Source of the DNA: Brevibacillus fulvus
GTDB lineage: Bacteria > Bacillota > Bacilli > Brevibacillales > Brevibacillaceae
Length of the DNA: 64,000 nt
Reading direction: 5' to 3'
Assembly: GCF_016908525.1 (NCBI RefSeq)
Contig: NZ_JAFBEB010000004.1
Location: forward strand, 248,001 to 312,000
In this document: positions 26,444 to 34,664 of the stretch, one piece after another
Position numbering within the stretch: position 1 is the first letter of the stretch
Layout of the letters: every line of letters begins with the position of its first letter
Made by a program: the position numbers and the translations under genes
The notes under the pieces: generated by a model
What the model was told of the DNA's origin: nothing
What the model saw: only the letters and a program-made list of their open reading frames with translations
Databases searched by the model: none

Positions 26444-28081
26444 ATGCGCCAGATATTTAAATTGCAAACACTTTACTGGGCATTGTTTGCCATCGCCCTG
26501 TTTTTGATTTACCACCTGCTGGTAAAAATAGCCGTACTGGATGCTTCCTGGATCGCGCTGCTCCTATTGATTCCGGTGATGATTCTCGGCTACTTTCTGG
26601 TCAAACCGGCGAAGAGACGGCAGGTTACTGTTTTTGCCCTTGCGTTTTTACTGCTGGATCGGGCCTTGACCGGCCTGGACGTCAAGTCGCTGTTGCTCAC
26701 CCTGTTGGGCGGCGCTTTGGCCATCGTGGTCATTTCCCTGATAGCCAAATGGTATGGCCGCCTGCCTTGGAACGCCGTACTCGTTCTGGCGTTATTGCCG
26801 ATTTTGAGCAATGCGACCTTCAATCGGGACAACCTGTATGTGCTCAACCATTTTTACATCCAATGGGAATCCGACCGGCTTTACTCAGGGGAGTGGGTCG
26901 ATTACTTCCCGATCACCTTGTATGACGTCAATCACGACGGCAAACAGGAAATTATCACCTACGGAAACGCCGAGGAAGTTCCTCAGCCTGTGGATGAAGA
27001 CAAAAAGCCGGAGACGGAAGCGGAGCGCAAAGCGTTGGCGGAGAAATTGCTGCCGATTCAATCCGAACCGGTTTCGCTGTATGTTTACACCTATCAGAAT
27101 GGTCACATGCAGCGCATGCCCAACGATCAATTTACCGCCGACCAGCTGGCTGAGATCAAAGCGCAAATACCCGAAGATTTTCCCGGCTTCCCCTACTATA
27201 CGCAAACCGATACGGAGCTGAGAGCAAACGTCCAGCGCCAATCCTATGCCGAGGGAATGCTGCAAGTAGGAACTGCTCCTTACCGCGCCTTCCTGCTGGA
27301 CATGCAGAATTTGCAGGAGATGCTTGCGGCCACCAAAGGGAAAATGGACAGCCAGGATACGTTTAACAAACCGTCCAAATACCGTGATGTCCGCATCAAG
27401 AACGGGGTTGTTCAAGGAACTTACGATGGAAAACCGTTTACCGCCACGACGAAGGCAACCAAAATTTTGGATACGATGCACCTGCCAGATGGCCAGGAAG
27501 GGCTGCTCGTGATGGGCGAAAATATCAGCGTGCTGGAAGTCGAGCCAGCCGGTTCGGTCAAGGAAGCTTATACGCTGACCCGTCAGCAAATTCCCTTATC
27601 CACGGCAAACTTGATCATCGCCGATATCGACCATGATCAAACCGATGAGATTCTTGTCGGTTCCACCCCTTCGTACATCTTGAAACCGACAGCTGACGGC
27701 AACTGGCAAATTCTTTGGGCGAGCGCAAAAGGAGACGAGAGCTTCCGTTTCACCAACTATGCTCCTGTCGGCACTGACACGGCCCCGGAAATTGTCGCTC
27801 AGGCGAAAAGCTGGGTCAGCGCTTATCCGCTTCGCTATGTCAGCGGCTTTGACTTCACACCGGAAGGCTTGAAGCAGAACTGGAAACTGTATCTTTCTTT
27901 GATTAACATTCAGGTCGGAGATATTGACGGGGATGGGCAAAATGAACTCGTCGCCTCGATCTATGACAGTCATAAGCTGCTGATCTTGAAACAACATGAT
28001 ATTCCGGTAATGCCGATCACAATCGCCATCTTCGTCATTCTGATCGGCTACGGAGTGGTGAGGAGGTTCCGCCATGCGTAA
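26444..28081 (+). CDS. Membrane protein with FG-GAP/VCBS-like calcium-binding motifs
   Basis: A 545-residue protein of unassigned function. About five hydrophobic helices occupy residues 5-130 and another helix lies at the C-terminus (PITIAIFVILIGYGVV). Between them is a large extracytoplasmic region with three Asp-rich loops. DVNHDGKQEI (about residue 162), DIDHDQTDEI (about 393) and DIDGDGQNEL (about 492) resemble FG-GAP/VCBS calcium sites of beta-propeller-like domains. I start at ATG 26444, with GGTGA upstream; an ATG at 26396 overlaps the previous gene and is possible. It overlaps the downstream lipoprotein gene by 8 nt. Confidence 0.72.
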   Translation: MRQIFKLQTLYWALFAIALFLIYHLLVKIAVLDASWIALLLLIPVMILGYFLVKPAKRRQVTVFALAFLLLDRALTGLDVKSLLLTLLGGALAIVVISLIAKWYGRLPWNAVLVLALLPILSNATFNRDNLYVLNHFYIQWESDRLYSGEWVDYFPITLYDVNHDGKQEIITYGNAEEVPQPVDEDKKPETEAERKALAEKLLPIQSEPVSLYVYTYQNGHMQRMPNDQFTADQLAEIKAQIPEDFPGFPYYTQTDTELRANVQRQSYAEGMLQVGTAPYRAFLLDMQNLQEMLAATKGKMDSQDTFNKPSKYRDVRIKNGVVQGTYDGKPFTATTKATKILDTMHLPDGQEGLLVMGENISVLEVEPAGSVKEAYTLTRQQIPLSTANLIIADIDHDQTDEILVGSTPSYILKPTADGNWQILWASAKGDESFRFTNYAPVGTDTAPEIVAQAKSWVSAYPLRYVSGFDFTPEGLKQNWKLYLSLINIQVGDIDGDGQNELVASIYDSHKLLILKQHDIPVMPITIAIFVILIGYGVVRRFRHA

Positions 28082-28877
28082 ATGTTCCAAACGAGGACTG
28101 CTCGTTGCAGCCTTGTTGCTCACGTCCCTGCTGACTGGCTGTACGTATGAGTCAGGGGAAAAGCAATTTGCGGCGACCGCTCCCCAGCAGCCGGACGCTC
28201 CGCAAACCGAATCAGCCACGGAATGGCTGAAAACGGCAATCGAAAAAGGAAATTCCGATCCCGACGCACAAAAGTTTTGGTACAAAGGTTTTGTCAAAAA
28301 CTATATTTTGTCCCGGACAACCACCAGCATGTTTGAAGGGGCAGTCATTCGTCCGGACGGGTATAATGTCGACGCCCGCATTGCCAGACAGCCTTATCAA
28401 TACTATCGAATCAATGACAAGCACTATGTCAAAGTCGATGAAAACTGGATGACGGCTGCCGAGAAACCGTTGCCGTTTGACGTATTGGCCGGTTTCGACG
28501 ATTTGCTGCCGATTATGCAAAACGCCGTGCAGCTGAAAGACGAACCGATTTACGGGGAACCGAGCATTCCCTTCCAGGTTAAATTCACCGCCGGCGATTG
28601 GCTGCAACAAAGCCAGAGTCCATTGTTTGCGGACCTGAAAGAGCAGCTGGCCGGACGCGCCGACATCGATGAGATCCTGAAAAATTCCACGGTCAAGATC
28701 ACGGTTTGGATCGGCCGCAACGATCATCTGTTGCATCAGTATGAAACATGGATCATTTTGCCGCTGCCAGGCGGAGGGACGATGGATCAGCAAGTGCTGT
28801 TCAGTTTTTACAAATATAACGATCCCGGCTTGCAAATCAAACCGCCGGAAGAAGTGGAAAAATATCTCCTATATTAA
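28074..28877 (+). CDS. Lipoprotein of the polymerase operon, function unknown
   Basis: A 267-residue predicted lipoprotein with signal peptide and lipobox LLTGC (Cys23). The mature part begins with a low-complexity linker (QQPDAPQTESATEW) and continues as a mixed alpha/beta domain with VKNYILSRTTTSMFEGAVIR and repeated Tyr/Trp residues. I do not recognise a family with certainty; its layout is reminiscent of envelope lipoproteins that bind hydrophobic ligands. It overlaps the previous gene by 8 nt and is the last gene before a strong terminator, so it should work with the polymerase and the VCBS-like protein. Confidence 0.75.
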   Translation: MRKCSKRGLLVAALLLTSLLTGCTYESGEKQFAATAPQQPDAPQTESATEWLKTAIEKGNSDPDAQKFWYKGFVKNYILSRTTTSMFEGAVIRPDGYNVDARIARQPYQYYRINDKHYVKVDENWMTAAEKPLPFDVLAGFDDLLPIMQNAVQLKDEPIYGEPSIPFQVKFTAGDWLQQSQSPLFADLKEQLAGRADIDEILKNSTVKITVWIGRNDHLLHQYETWIILPLPGGGTMDQQVLFSFYKYNDPGLQIKPPEEVEKYLLY

Positions 28878-28892
28878 CGCCGATTTCGCATA

Positions 28893-28927
28893 AAAAAGAC
28901 CGAGGAATCATCCTTCCTCGGTCTTTC
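28893..28927. terminator. Bidirectional terminator
   Basis: AAAGACCGAGGA and TCCTCGGTCTTT form a perfect stem with A- and T-tracts on both sides, between convergent operons. Confidence 0.9.
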
Positions 28928-28930
28928 TCA

Positions 28931-30292
28931 TTAGGCTTGCCCGCCCAGCAGTTCGTTCATCAACGCGGCCAACTGTCTCGCCTGCTCTTTGCGCTCATAC
29001 GGCTTGACCCGCTCCTGATAGTCCTGCCGTTGCTCCTCCTGTTGGTCTTCCTGTTGCGCACGCTTCTGTTTCCACTCTTGATACAGCTGATAAAAAGCCT
29101 GCTTCACCGCGTCGAAGTCTTCCGGGTCGGCCACCTGCCCCAGATCGAACGATTGAATAATGCCCGTGGCTTCACCCGCCTTGTTCAGAGCCAAAATCGG
29201 TTTGCCAATTCCCATATACTCATAAAGCTTGCCGGGGATATAATGGCCCGCATCGCTGGTAACATCGCCGATCAACAGCAGGGCGTCTGCCCCTTTCATT
29301 AAACCCAGCGCTTCGCGATGAGGCAAATTGCCCAAGACCCGTACTATATCCTGCAGACCTAACTGTTCGACACAATCCCTGTTCTCCGAATAGCCGGGAT
29401 AATCAAAAACGCCGGCAAAGCTGAGCAGCAAGTCGCGGCGATCCACCTTTTGCTCATCGATCAGCTGCTTGATCGCCCGCAGCAGCAAACGGGGATTTCG
29501 CTTTTGATATAAAATTCCGGCATAGACAGCGTGAAACTTCTGCGGCGCTTCATGCATCGGGATCAAACCGACGAAGTCTTCCCGATCAAAACCGTTGTAA
29601 ATCAGCTCCAGCCGCTGAATGGACTCGCCGTACTTTTGTCGGAAATTTTTTGCAAAGCTGGCGGTCACCGTTGTAATCGCATTCGCCTGCCGCATCACCC
29701 GTTGTTCCATCTTTTCCTCCAGCTTCTCCCGCCAGGCGATGCCGGAACGATGCATATTCTGCGTCCACGGATCGCGAAAATCGGCAATCCATTGGCAGCC
29801 AAACTCCGCGGACAGTTTCTGGGCGATGAGATGATTGGTCACCGGTCCTGAAGTGGAAAAGATCATATCAAATTGCTGCTGTTTCATCAGTTCGCGACCC
29901 AGCTTTAAAGCAGCCGGATACCACAGAATCTGATCATCCGGAATCAGCAGGTACGGTTTTATTTTTTTCAACAGCGACCGGAGCTTTGCCTTTGCCTGCG
30001 ACATCACGCCAGGCGCGGCTGCAGCAACAGTTGTGCCGGCCGATCCACCACCCGCTGAGCGCTTGGGCAACAGGTTCCATTCCGGGGCCCGATGAATTTG
30101 CACATCTTGAGGGATCTGTTCCAAAAGCGACGGGTCCAATGTGGCGTGGTAAGCGGGAGCCACCGTCAATACATGCACGTTCCAGCCAAATTGACCCAAA
30201 TATTTCGCCATTTTTAACGGACGCGGTACCCCTCCGCCGCCAATCGGCGGAAAATAGTAACAGATCAGCAAAACGGTCTTCTTTCTTGTCAT
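28931..30292 (-). CDS. GT4-type glycosyltransferase
   Basis: A 453-residue GT-B-fold glycosyltransferase. The N-terminal domain starts with LLICYYFPPIGGGGVPRPLKMAKYL and includes WIADFRDPWTQN. The C-terminal donor domain has YNGFDREDF, the AGILYQKRNPRLLLRAI region and PGKLYEYMGIGKPILAL. The C-terminus is a Q/E-rich predicted coiled coil (QQEDQQEEQRQDYQER), not usual for the family. The donor and acceptor are unknown. The ATG at 30292 is preferred over one at 30304 by distance from AAGGA. It probably acts on an envelope glycan built by the neighbouring genes. Confidence 0.87.
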   Translation of the reverse strand: MTRKKTVLLICYYFPPIGGGGVPRPLKMAKYLGQFGWNVHVLTVAPAYHATLDPSLLEQIPQDVQIHRAPEWNLLPKRSAGGGSAGTTVAAAAPGVMSQAKAKLRSLLKKIKPYLLIPDDQILWYPAALKLGRELMKQQQFDMIFSTSGPVTNHLIAQKLSAEFGCQWIADFRDPWTQNMHRSGIAWREKLEEKMEQRVMRQANAITTVTASFAKNFRQKYGESIQRLELIYNGFDREDFVGLIPMHEAPQKFHAVYAGILYQKRNPRLLLRAIKQLIDEQKVDRRDLLLSFAGVFDYPGYSENRDCVEQLGLQDIVRVLGNLPHREALGLMKGADALLLIGDVTSDAGHYIPGKLYEYMGIGKPILALNKAGEATGIIQSFDLGQVADPEDFDAVKQAFYQLYQEWKQKRAQQEDQQEEQRQDYQERVKPYERKEQARQLAALMNELLGGQA

Positions 30293-30351
30293 TCGTGATT
30301 CCATCCTTGTCTGTGTTTCTTACAGATTACGATACCATAAGTCTAGCGTTA

Positions 30352-30380
30352 TTGCGAATCTACCGGCCATCTGCTATAGT
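30352..30380 (+). promoter_or_regulatory. Promoter of the second GT4 glycosyltransferase gene
   Basis: TTGCGA (30352-30357), 17 bp, TATAGT (30375-30380) on the plus strand, 36 nt upstream of the proposed start. Confidence 0.6.
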
Positions 30381-30416
30381 GAAAATGGTTTGTTTGGAAA
30401 GGTTCGGGTGGATGCA

Positions 30417-31589
30417 ATGAACAGCAAATTACATGTTCTCCACGTCATCGGCGGCGGAGAATTCGGCGGCGCAGAACAGCATATCCTCAATTTGCTTACC
30501 GCTTTCCCGCAAGGTGCCGTGGAAGCGACGGTCGTTTGCTTCTATGACTCCCACTTTGCCGCGGAATTGCGGAAGGCTGGCATTGAGGTAGTGACCTTGG
30601 AGCAATATGGACGTTTCGACCTCAGGCTGCTGCGTGCGCTGCGACAGGTGTTTCAAAACGTAAAACCGGATATTATTCATACACACGGAGTCAAGGCCAA
30701 CTTTTTTGCCCGCATTGCCGGACGGGGACTGGCCGCTCCTTTGGTGACCACCGTTCACAGCAACTTGCGCTATGACTATATAAACCCGTTTGCCTATTTG
30801 ATCGTGACTTTGATGGAACGCAGCACCCGCCACTGGAATCGCCATTTTATTGCCGTCAGCGGTGCGATTGGCGACATCCTGCGCAACGAGGGTGTTTCGC
30901 CGGAAAAAATCAGCGTCATCTATAACGGAATGGATTTTACCGCACTGCGTCAGACCGAGCGGCGGCAACTCGATCGCGAGCAGTTGCGTGCGGAATGGAA
31001 CATCCCGGCAGACGCGTTTTTATTCGGAACCGTCGCCCGTTTTGTTCCGGTCAAAGGCCTCCCGTATCTCGTTGAAGCTTTTGCCAGTCTGGTCAAGAGC
31101 CAACCCGACAGTGGCTATCGCTTGGTTATGGTCGGCGATGGCGTGGAACGGCCGTTGCTGGAGCAAAAGGTCAAAGAACTCGGTGTGGAGCAGCTTGTTC
31201 ATTTCGCCGGATTTCGCCACGACATTCCGGCTTGTTTGCACGCCATTGACACTTTCGTCCATTCGTCGATTTACGAGGGATTGGGCTATACGATCATTGA
31301 AGCGATGGCTTCAGAGGTTCCCGTCGTCGCGACAAACGCGGGCGGCGTAAAAGAAATCGTCGCCGACGGCCAAACCGGCCTGTTGGTCAAGCCGCAAGAC
31401 GCCAGCGCATTGGCGGCCGCGATGCAGCGGCTGGCGGAGAATCCCGCGCTGCGCTCCGCTTTCGCAAAACAAGCCTTGACGCTGGTCGAATCCACGTTCA
31501 CGATCACCGGGATGGCCCGGCAGACATTAGCCTTGTACGATCGCTTGCTGAAACATGGACCGCTCACTGCCAAACGGGCTGATTCTTGA
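30417..31589 (+). CDS. GT4-type glycosyltransferase
   Basis: A 390-residue GT-B glycosyltransferase. It starts LHVLHVIGGGEFGGAEQHILN, then has PDIIHTHGVKANFFARIAG, the nucleotide-sugar region GTVARFVPVKGLPYLVEAFA, and the EX7E-like EGLGYTIIEAMASEVPVVAT with GGVKEIVADGQTGLLV. Typical length and complete motifs suggest an active retaining transferase, perhaps using an N-acetylated hexosamine or rhamnose donor; that is inference. The ATG at 30417 follows GGTGG. It is divergent from the other GT4 gene and has its own promoter and terminator. Confidence 0.9.
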   Translation: MNSKLHVLHVIGGGEFGGAEQHILNLLTAFPQGAVEATVVCFYDSHFAAELRKAGIEVVTLEQYGRFDLRLLRALRQVFQNVKPDIIHTHGVKANFFARIAGRGLAAPLVTTVHSNLRYDYINPFAYLIVTLMERSTRHWNRHFIAVSGAIGDILRNEGVSPEKISVIYNGMDFTALRQTERRQLDREQLRAEWNIPADAFLFGTVARFVPVKGLPYLVEAFASLVKSQPDSGYRLVMVGDGVERPLLEQKVKELGVEQLVHFAGFRHDIPACLHAIDTFVHSSIYEGLGYTIIEAMASEVPVVATNAGGVKEIVADGQTGLLVKPQDASALAAAMQRLAENPALRSAFAKQALTLVESTFTITGMARQTLALYDRLLKHGPLTAKRADS

Positions 31590-31605
31590 ATCGGTTTCGA
31601 ACAAT

Positions 31606-31634
31606 AACGCTTCCTTTGCCGGAGGCGTTTTTTT
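31606..31634 (+). terminator. Terminator after the second GT4 gene
   Basis: AACGCTTCC pairs with GGAGGCGTT over TTTGCC, followed by seven T residues. Confidence 0.85.
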
Positions 31635-31722
31635 ATGTTAGCAACCATTATCCTCCTCGAATCCAACGAATGTTGCAAATTGTGTTAAAATAAACAAGAG
31701 TCTATCGGAAAGGATGTTCGAG

Positions 31723-32547
31723 ATGAAACTGTATCTTTCAGCAGACATGGAGGGAATTTCCGGCATTGTCGATCCGACTTACATCAATCCGGGAATGGAA
31801 AATTATGAACGCGGCCGCCAATTGATGACCGGCGACCTCAACGCCGTCATTGAAGCGGCACTGGAATGCGGGGCCGAAGAGATTGTCGTCTCCGACAGCC
31901 ATCATACGATGAATAACATTCTCCTGGAGCAATTGCACCCAAAAGCGCAGCTGCTTTGCGGCACACCGCGTGACTTTTCGATGGTGCAAGGTTTGGACAG
32001 CCACTTTGATGCCGCCTTGTTTATTGGCTATCACAGCCGTCAGGGAGCGCCAGGCGTGCTGAGCCACACGATGACCGGCGTGATCCGCAACATGTACATA
32101 AACGGCCAGCTGGTTGGCGAATTCGGTTTTAACGCGATCTACGCCGGTTTATGCGGGGTACCGGTTTGCATGGTCTCTGGCGACGATCAGATTGCCGCCG
32201 AAGCCAAACAACTGATTCCCCAAATTCAGACTGCGATCGTGAAAAAAGCCGTTTCCCGCACCGCTGCTCTCTGTCTGTCGCTGGAGGACAGCCGCGCCGA
32301 ATTGCGGCAAAAAACGAAGGAAGCACTGCGCAATCTCAGCGCCTGCGCTCCGCTCCGGACGGAAACACCGATGCAGTTAACGATTGAATTTGCCCATACC
32401 GGCGAAGCGGAGATGGCTGCGATCATCCCGGGAAGCACGTACGAGCCGGGCACGACCCGGGCAACTTGTCAGGTCCGCGATCAGTACGAACTGTACCGGA
32501 CCATGCGGGCGATGATCAATCTCGCCGCTACCGTGCCTTATGTATAA
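31723..32547 (+). CDS. M55 family D-aminopeptidase (DppA-like)
   Basis: A 274-residue zinc peptidase of family M55, which removes N-terminal D-amino acids from short peptides such as D-Ala-D-Ala, consistent with cell-wall peptide recycling. Zinc-ligand motifs are DMEGISG (Asp8 and Glu10), DSHHTMNN and IGYHSRQG. The C-terminal AMINLAATVPYV is typical. The ATG at 31723 follows GGAAAGG at about 9 nt; the ATG at 31714 is too close to that site. There is no dpp transporter beside it, so it is a stand-alone copy. Confidence 0.9.
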   Translation: MKLYLSADMEGISGIVDPTYINPGMENYERGRQLMTGDLNAVIEAALECGAEEIVVSDSHHTMNNILLEQLHPKAQLLCGTPRDFSMVQGLDSHFDAALFIGYHSRQGAPGVLSHTMTGVIRNMYINGQLVGEFGFNAIYAGLCGVPVCMVSGDDQIAAEAKQLIPQIQTAIVKKAVSRTAALCLSLEDSRAELRQKTKEALRNLSACAPLRTETPMQLTIEFAHTGEAEMAAIIPGSTYEPGTTRATCQVRDQYELYRTMRAMINLAATVPYV

Positions 32548-32555
32548 GGACAAAG

Positions 32556-32590
32556 CAAAACCCCCGGCCGACGTAATGTCAGACGGGGGC
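32556..32590 (-). terminator. Terminator of the nucleotide-sugar dehydrogenase gene
   Basis: CCCCCG and CGGGGG flank an inner GAC/GTC pairing; on the minus strand the stem is followed by TTTTGCTTTG. It lies between convergent genes. Confidence 0.65.
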
Positions 32591-32622
32591 TCAGCTTGTC
32601 TTGCGGAGAATGCGAAAACCGT

Positions 32623-33924
32623 TTAGATGCGAACCACTGTTACTTGTGCATCGACGGTGCGCGGAATGCGGTTTTTCGTATCAAACAAGACGGGCTGCGC
32701 GGCCATTTGTTTGCTTACAGCCAGCCAGTCCAAATCGGCAAACTCTTTTTGCACCGCTGTCAGCAACAGAGCGTCTGCTCCTTGTACCGCTTGCTCCAGC
32801 GAATTTTTCTTATGCGGATAAGCAGTCGGCACTGCCGGGTCATACGAGCTGACCACTGCACCCGCTGCGCTTAATTGTTCAATCAGATCGTGCACCGGGC
32901 TGACCCGGTCATCATTGGAAAAGTCTTTCATCGCCAGGCCCAACACAGCGACTCGGCTGCCCGCCAGGCTTTTTCCCGCTTGTGCCAGCGCGTTGGACAG
33001 CATCTGAATGATCACGCCGGGAACGGAATCGTTAATCTTGCGGGCCGTTTCCAGCAGATGAAGGTTGAGTCCCAGTTCCTTCGCTTTTGGCTGAAGATAG
33101 TGCAGGGCATTGGGCAGACAAAATCCGCCGACGCCCGGACCAGGTGTCAGCAAATTCACGCGTTTGTGCGTATTGGCCACCTTGATTACTTCAAATATAT
33201 CGATTCCGAATGATTCGGTAAATCGGGCAAACTCCTGAACCATCGCGATATTAACATCGCGTTGGATATTCTCGATCACTTTCGCCGTTTCCACAACCGC
33301 AATGCTGGATACCGTAATTTCCGTCTCGCTGATAAAGGAAAGCAGCTCCTTGCCTTTCGCAGCGCTTTGCTCGTTGATCCCCCCGAGCACGAGCGGCATA
33401 TGGATGAACTCCTCAAACGCTCTGCCTTCAGCGATCCGCTCGGAGCAGTATGTCAAATAAAAATCTTCGCCCGCCTTCAGGCCGCTGTTCTCTTCCAAGA
33501 TCGGCATAATCACCTCTTCGGTCGTGCCCGGAACAACGGTACTGCGGATCATCACCGTATCCCCTTTTTTCAGCACACGGCCCAATGTCTCGGCGCAGCT
33601 TTGCAAAGGGCGCAAATCAGGATCGCCCTGGTGAACCGGCAATCCTACCGTGACGATATAATGATTTACTTGCGCAGCTGCCTCTTCATAGGAAGTCGTG
33701 GCGTGAAAACGGCCCGCTGCGATTTGTTCACGCAAAATTTCCGGCAGGGTTTTTCCTTGGTAAGCTTCCAAGTGGTGGGATTGACCCGCATTGATCTCTT
33801 CCACAACGCGCGGCACGGCGTCCACCCCTACCACCTTGGCTCCTTTCATGGCATAGGTCAGGGCTAATGGTAATCCTACAAAGCCTAGCCCGATCACGGC
33901 TACGTGAACGGATTGCGTCATCAT
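32623..33924 (-). CDS. Nucleotide-sugar dehydrogenase (UDP-ManNAc/UDP-glucose dehydrogenase family)
   Basis: A 433-residue NAD-dependent enzyme converting a nucleotide sugar to its uronic acid by two oxidations. The NAD fold is VAVIGLGFVGLPLALTYAMK, followed by RSTVVPGTTEEV and YCSERIAEGRAFEEF. The active-site loop TPGPGVGGFCLPNALHYL keeps the catalytic Cys. The C-terminal Rossmann part has AVLGLAMKDFSNDDRVSP. The ERIAEG sequence favours a UDP-N-acetyl-mannosamine (WecC-like) enzyme over UDP-glucose; this is a family-level inference. Start ATGs at 33924 and 33921 are equally possible. It fits synthesis of an acidic wall polysaccharide. Confidence 0.88.
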   Translation of the reverse strand: MMTQSVHVAVIGLGFVGLPLALTYAMKGAKVVGVDAVPRVVEEINAGQSHHLEAYQGKTLPEILREQIAAGRFHATTSYEEAAAQVNHYIVTVGLPVHQGDPDLRPLQSCAETLGRVLKKGDTVMIRSTVVPGTTEEVIMPILEENSGLKAGEDFYLTYCSERIAEGRAFEEFIHMPLVLGGINEQSAAKGKELLSFISETEITVSSIAVVETAKVIENIQRDVNIAMVQEFARFTESFGIDIFEVIKVANTHKRVNLLTPGPGVGGFCLPNALHYLQPKAKELGLNLHLLETARKINDSVPGVIIQMLSNALAQAGKSLAGSRVAVLGLAMKDFSNDDRVSPVHDLIEQLSAAGAVVSSYDPAVPTAYPHKKNSLEQAVQGADALLLTAVQKEFADLDWLAVSKQMAAQPVLFDTKNRIPRTVDAQVTVVRI

Positions 33925-33947
33925 TTATCTCCTCTTTTCGTTCTCTT

Positions 33948-34100
33948 TTAACAAAGCCCAGCATGAGCTTGGCTGCCCGGCACCTGAAGCGGAACCGCCG
34001 TGGCACTGGAGCTTTTCGGCAGAAAAAACGTCATGTACACAATCCCTGATGCCAAAAACAGCAAACAGAGAACGATCAATACCCGGTACAATGTCTGCAA
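33948..34100 (-). CDS. Small single-span membrane protein (50 aa)
   Basis: Not recognised. A TTG at 34100 lies 6 nt after AGGGGGA and opens a 50-residue peptide with one helix (YRVLIVLCLLFLASGIVYMTFF). A short hydrophilic tail follows and ends in a C-terminal cysteine. The open frame runs upstream to 34178 without any ribosome site. It lies between the nucleotide-sugar dehydrogenase and a DUF350 gene on the same strand, so it may be part of one transcript. Confidence 0.45.
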   Translation of the reverse strand: MQTLYRVLIVLCLLFLASGIVYMTFFLPKSSSATAVPLQVPGSQAHAGLC

Positions 34101-34190
34101 AGTATTTCCCCCTTGTCCAGAGAATGTTGGGCAGGGAGCCACTTTAGTAATTATACTCGCCCGCCAGACAAGCTTCAACGGTCAAGCTTG

Positions 34191-34601
34191 TTACAACGTC
34201 AGGCTGGCACCGATGACATAGGAAAATCCGACCGAAATGACCATGGCGATAAATCCGATCGCCCGATTGTCGTTGGCGATTTGCTGGTCGATATTAAACG
34301 TCGGGGTTAAAAACTCGAAAATAAAATAGCTCAATAACAACAGCAGATAGCCGTACGCTCCCCATATCAATGCCTGTCCGATACTGTCATGTTGCTCGAT
34401 GGAGAAACGAAAGATATTGGTGATTCCGAAAATCTTCCCGCCCGTTGCCATGGCTACTGCCATGTTTCCGTTCTTCAACTCTTGCCACACCCGATACTTG
34501 GTGACCAGTTCAAAAATAATCAAAAACAAAATGGTCGCCAAACCGGTTACTGCATAGTAAGCTGCGGTTGCGAAATAAGCGTTGCTAAGCAGTACCGACA
34601 T
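34191..34601 (-). CDS. DUF350 family membrane protein
   Basis: A 136-residue integral membrane protein with four predicted helices and the DUF350 pattern: TKYRVWQELKNGNMAVAMATGG and later IANDNRAIGFIAMVISVGFSYVIGASL. DUF350 proteins such as YjfL/YshE have no settled function. In Bacillus a YshE-type gene lies next to mutSB, and here mutS2 is directly upstream, so the neighbourhood is conserved. The ribosome site is weak. Confidence 0.82.
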   Translation of the reverse strand: MSVLLSNAYFATAAYYAVTGLATILFLIIFELVTKYRVWQELKNGNMAVAMATGGKIFGITNIFRFSIEQHDSIGQALIWGAYGYLLLLLSYFIFEFLTPTFNIDQQIANDNRAIGFIAMVISVGFSYVIGASLTL

Positions 34602-34664
34602 CCGAACACACCCGCTTTCTCCCCAAACTTGACTTTTCGCTCTCTATGACCAAACAGCCGCGCC

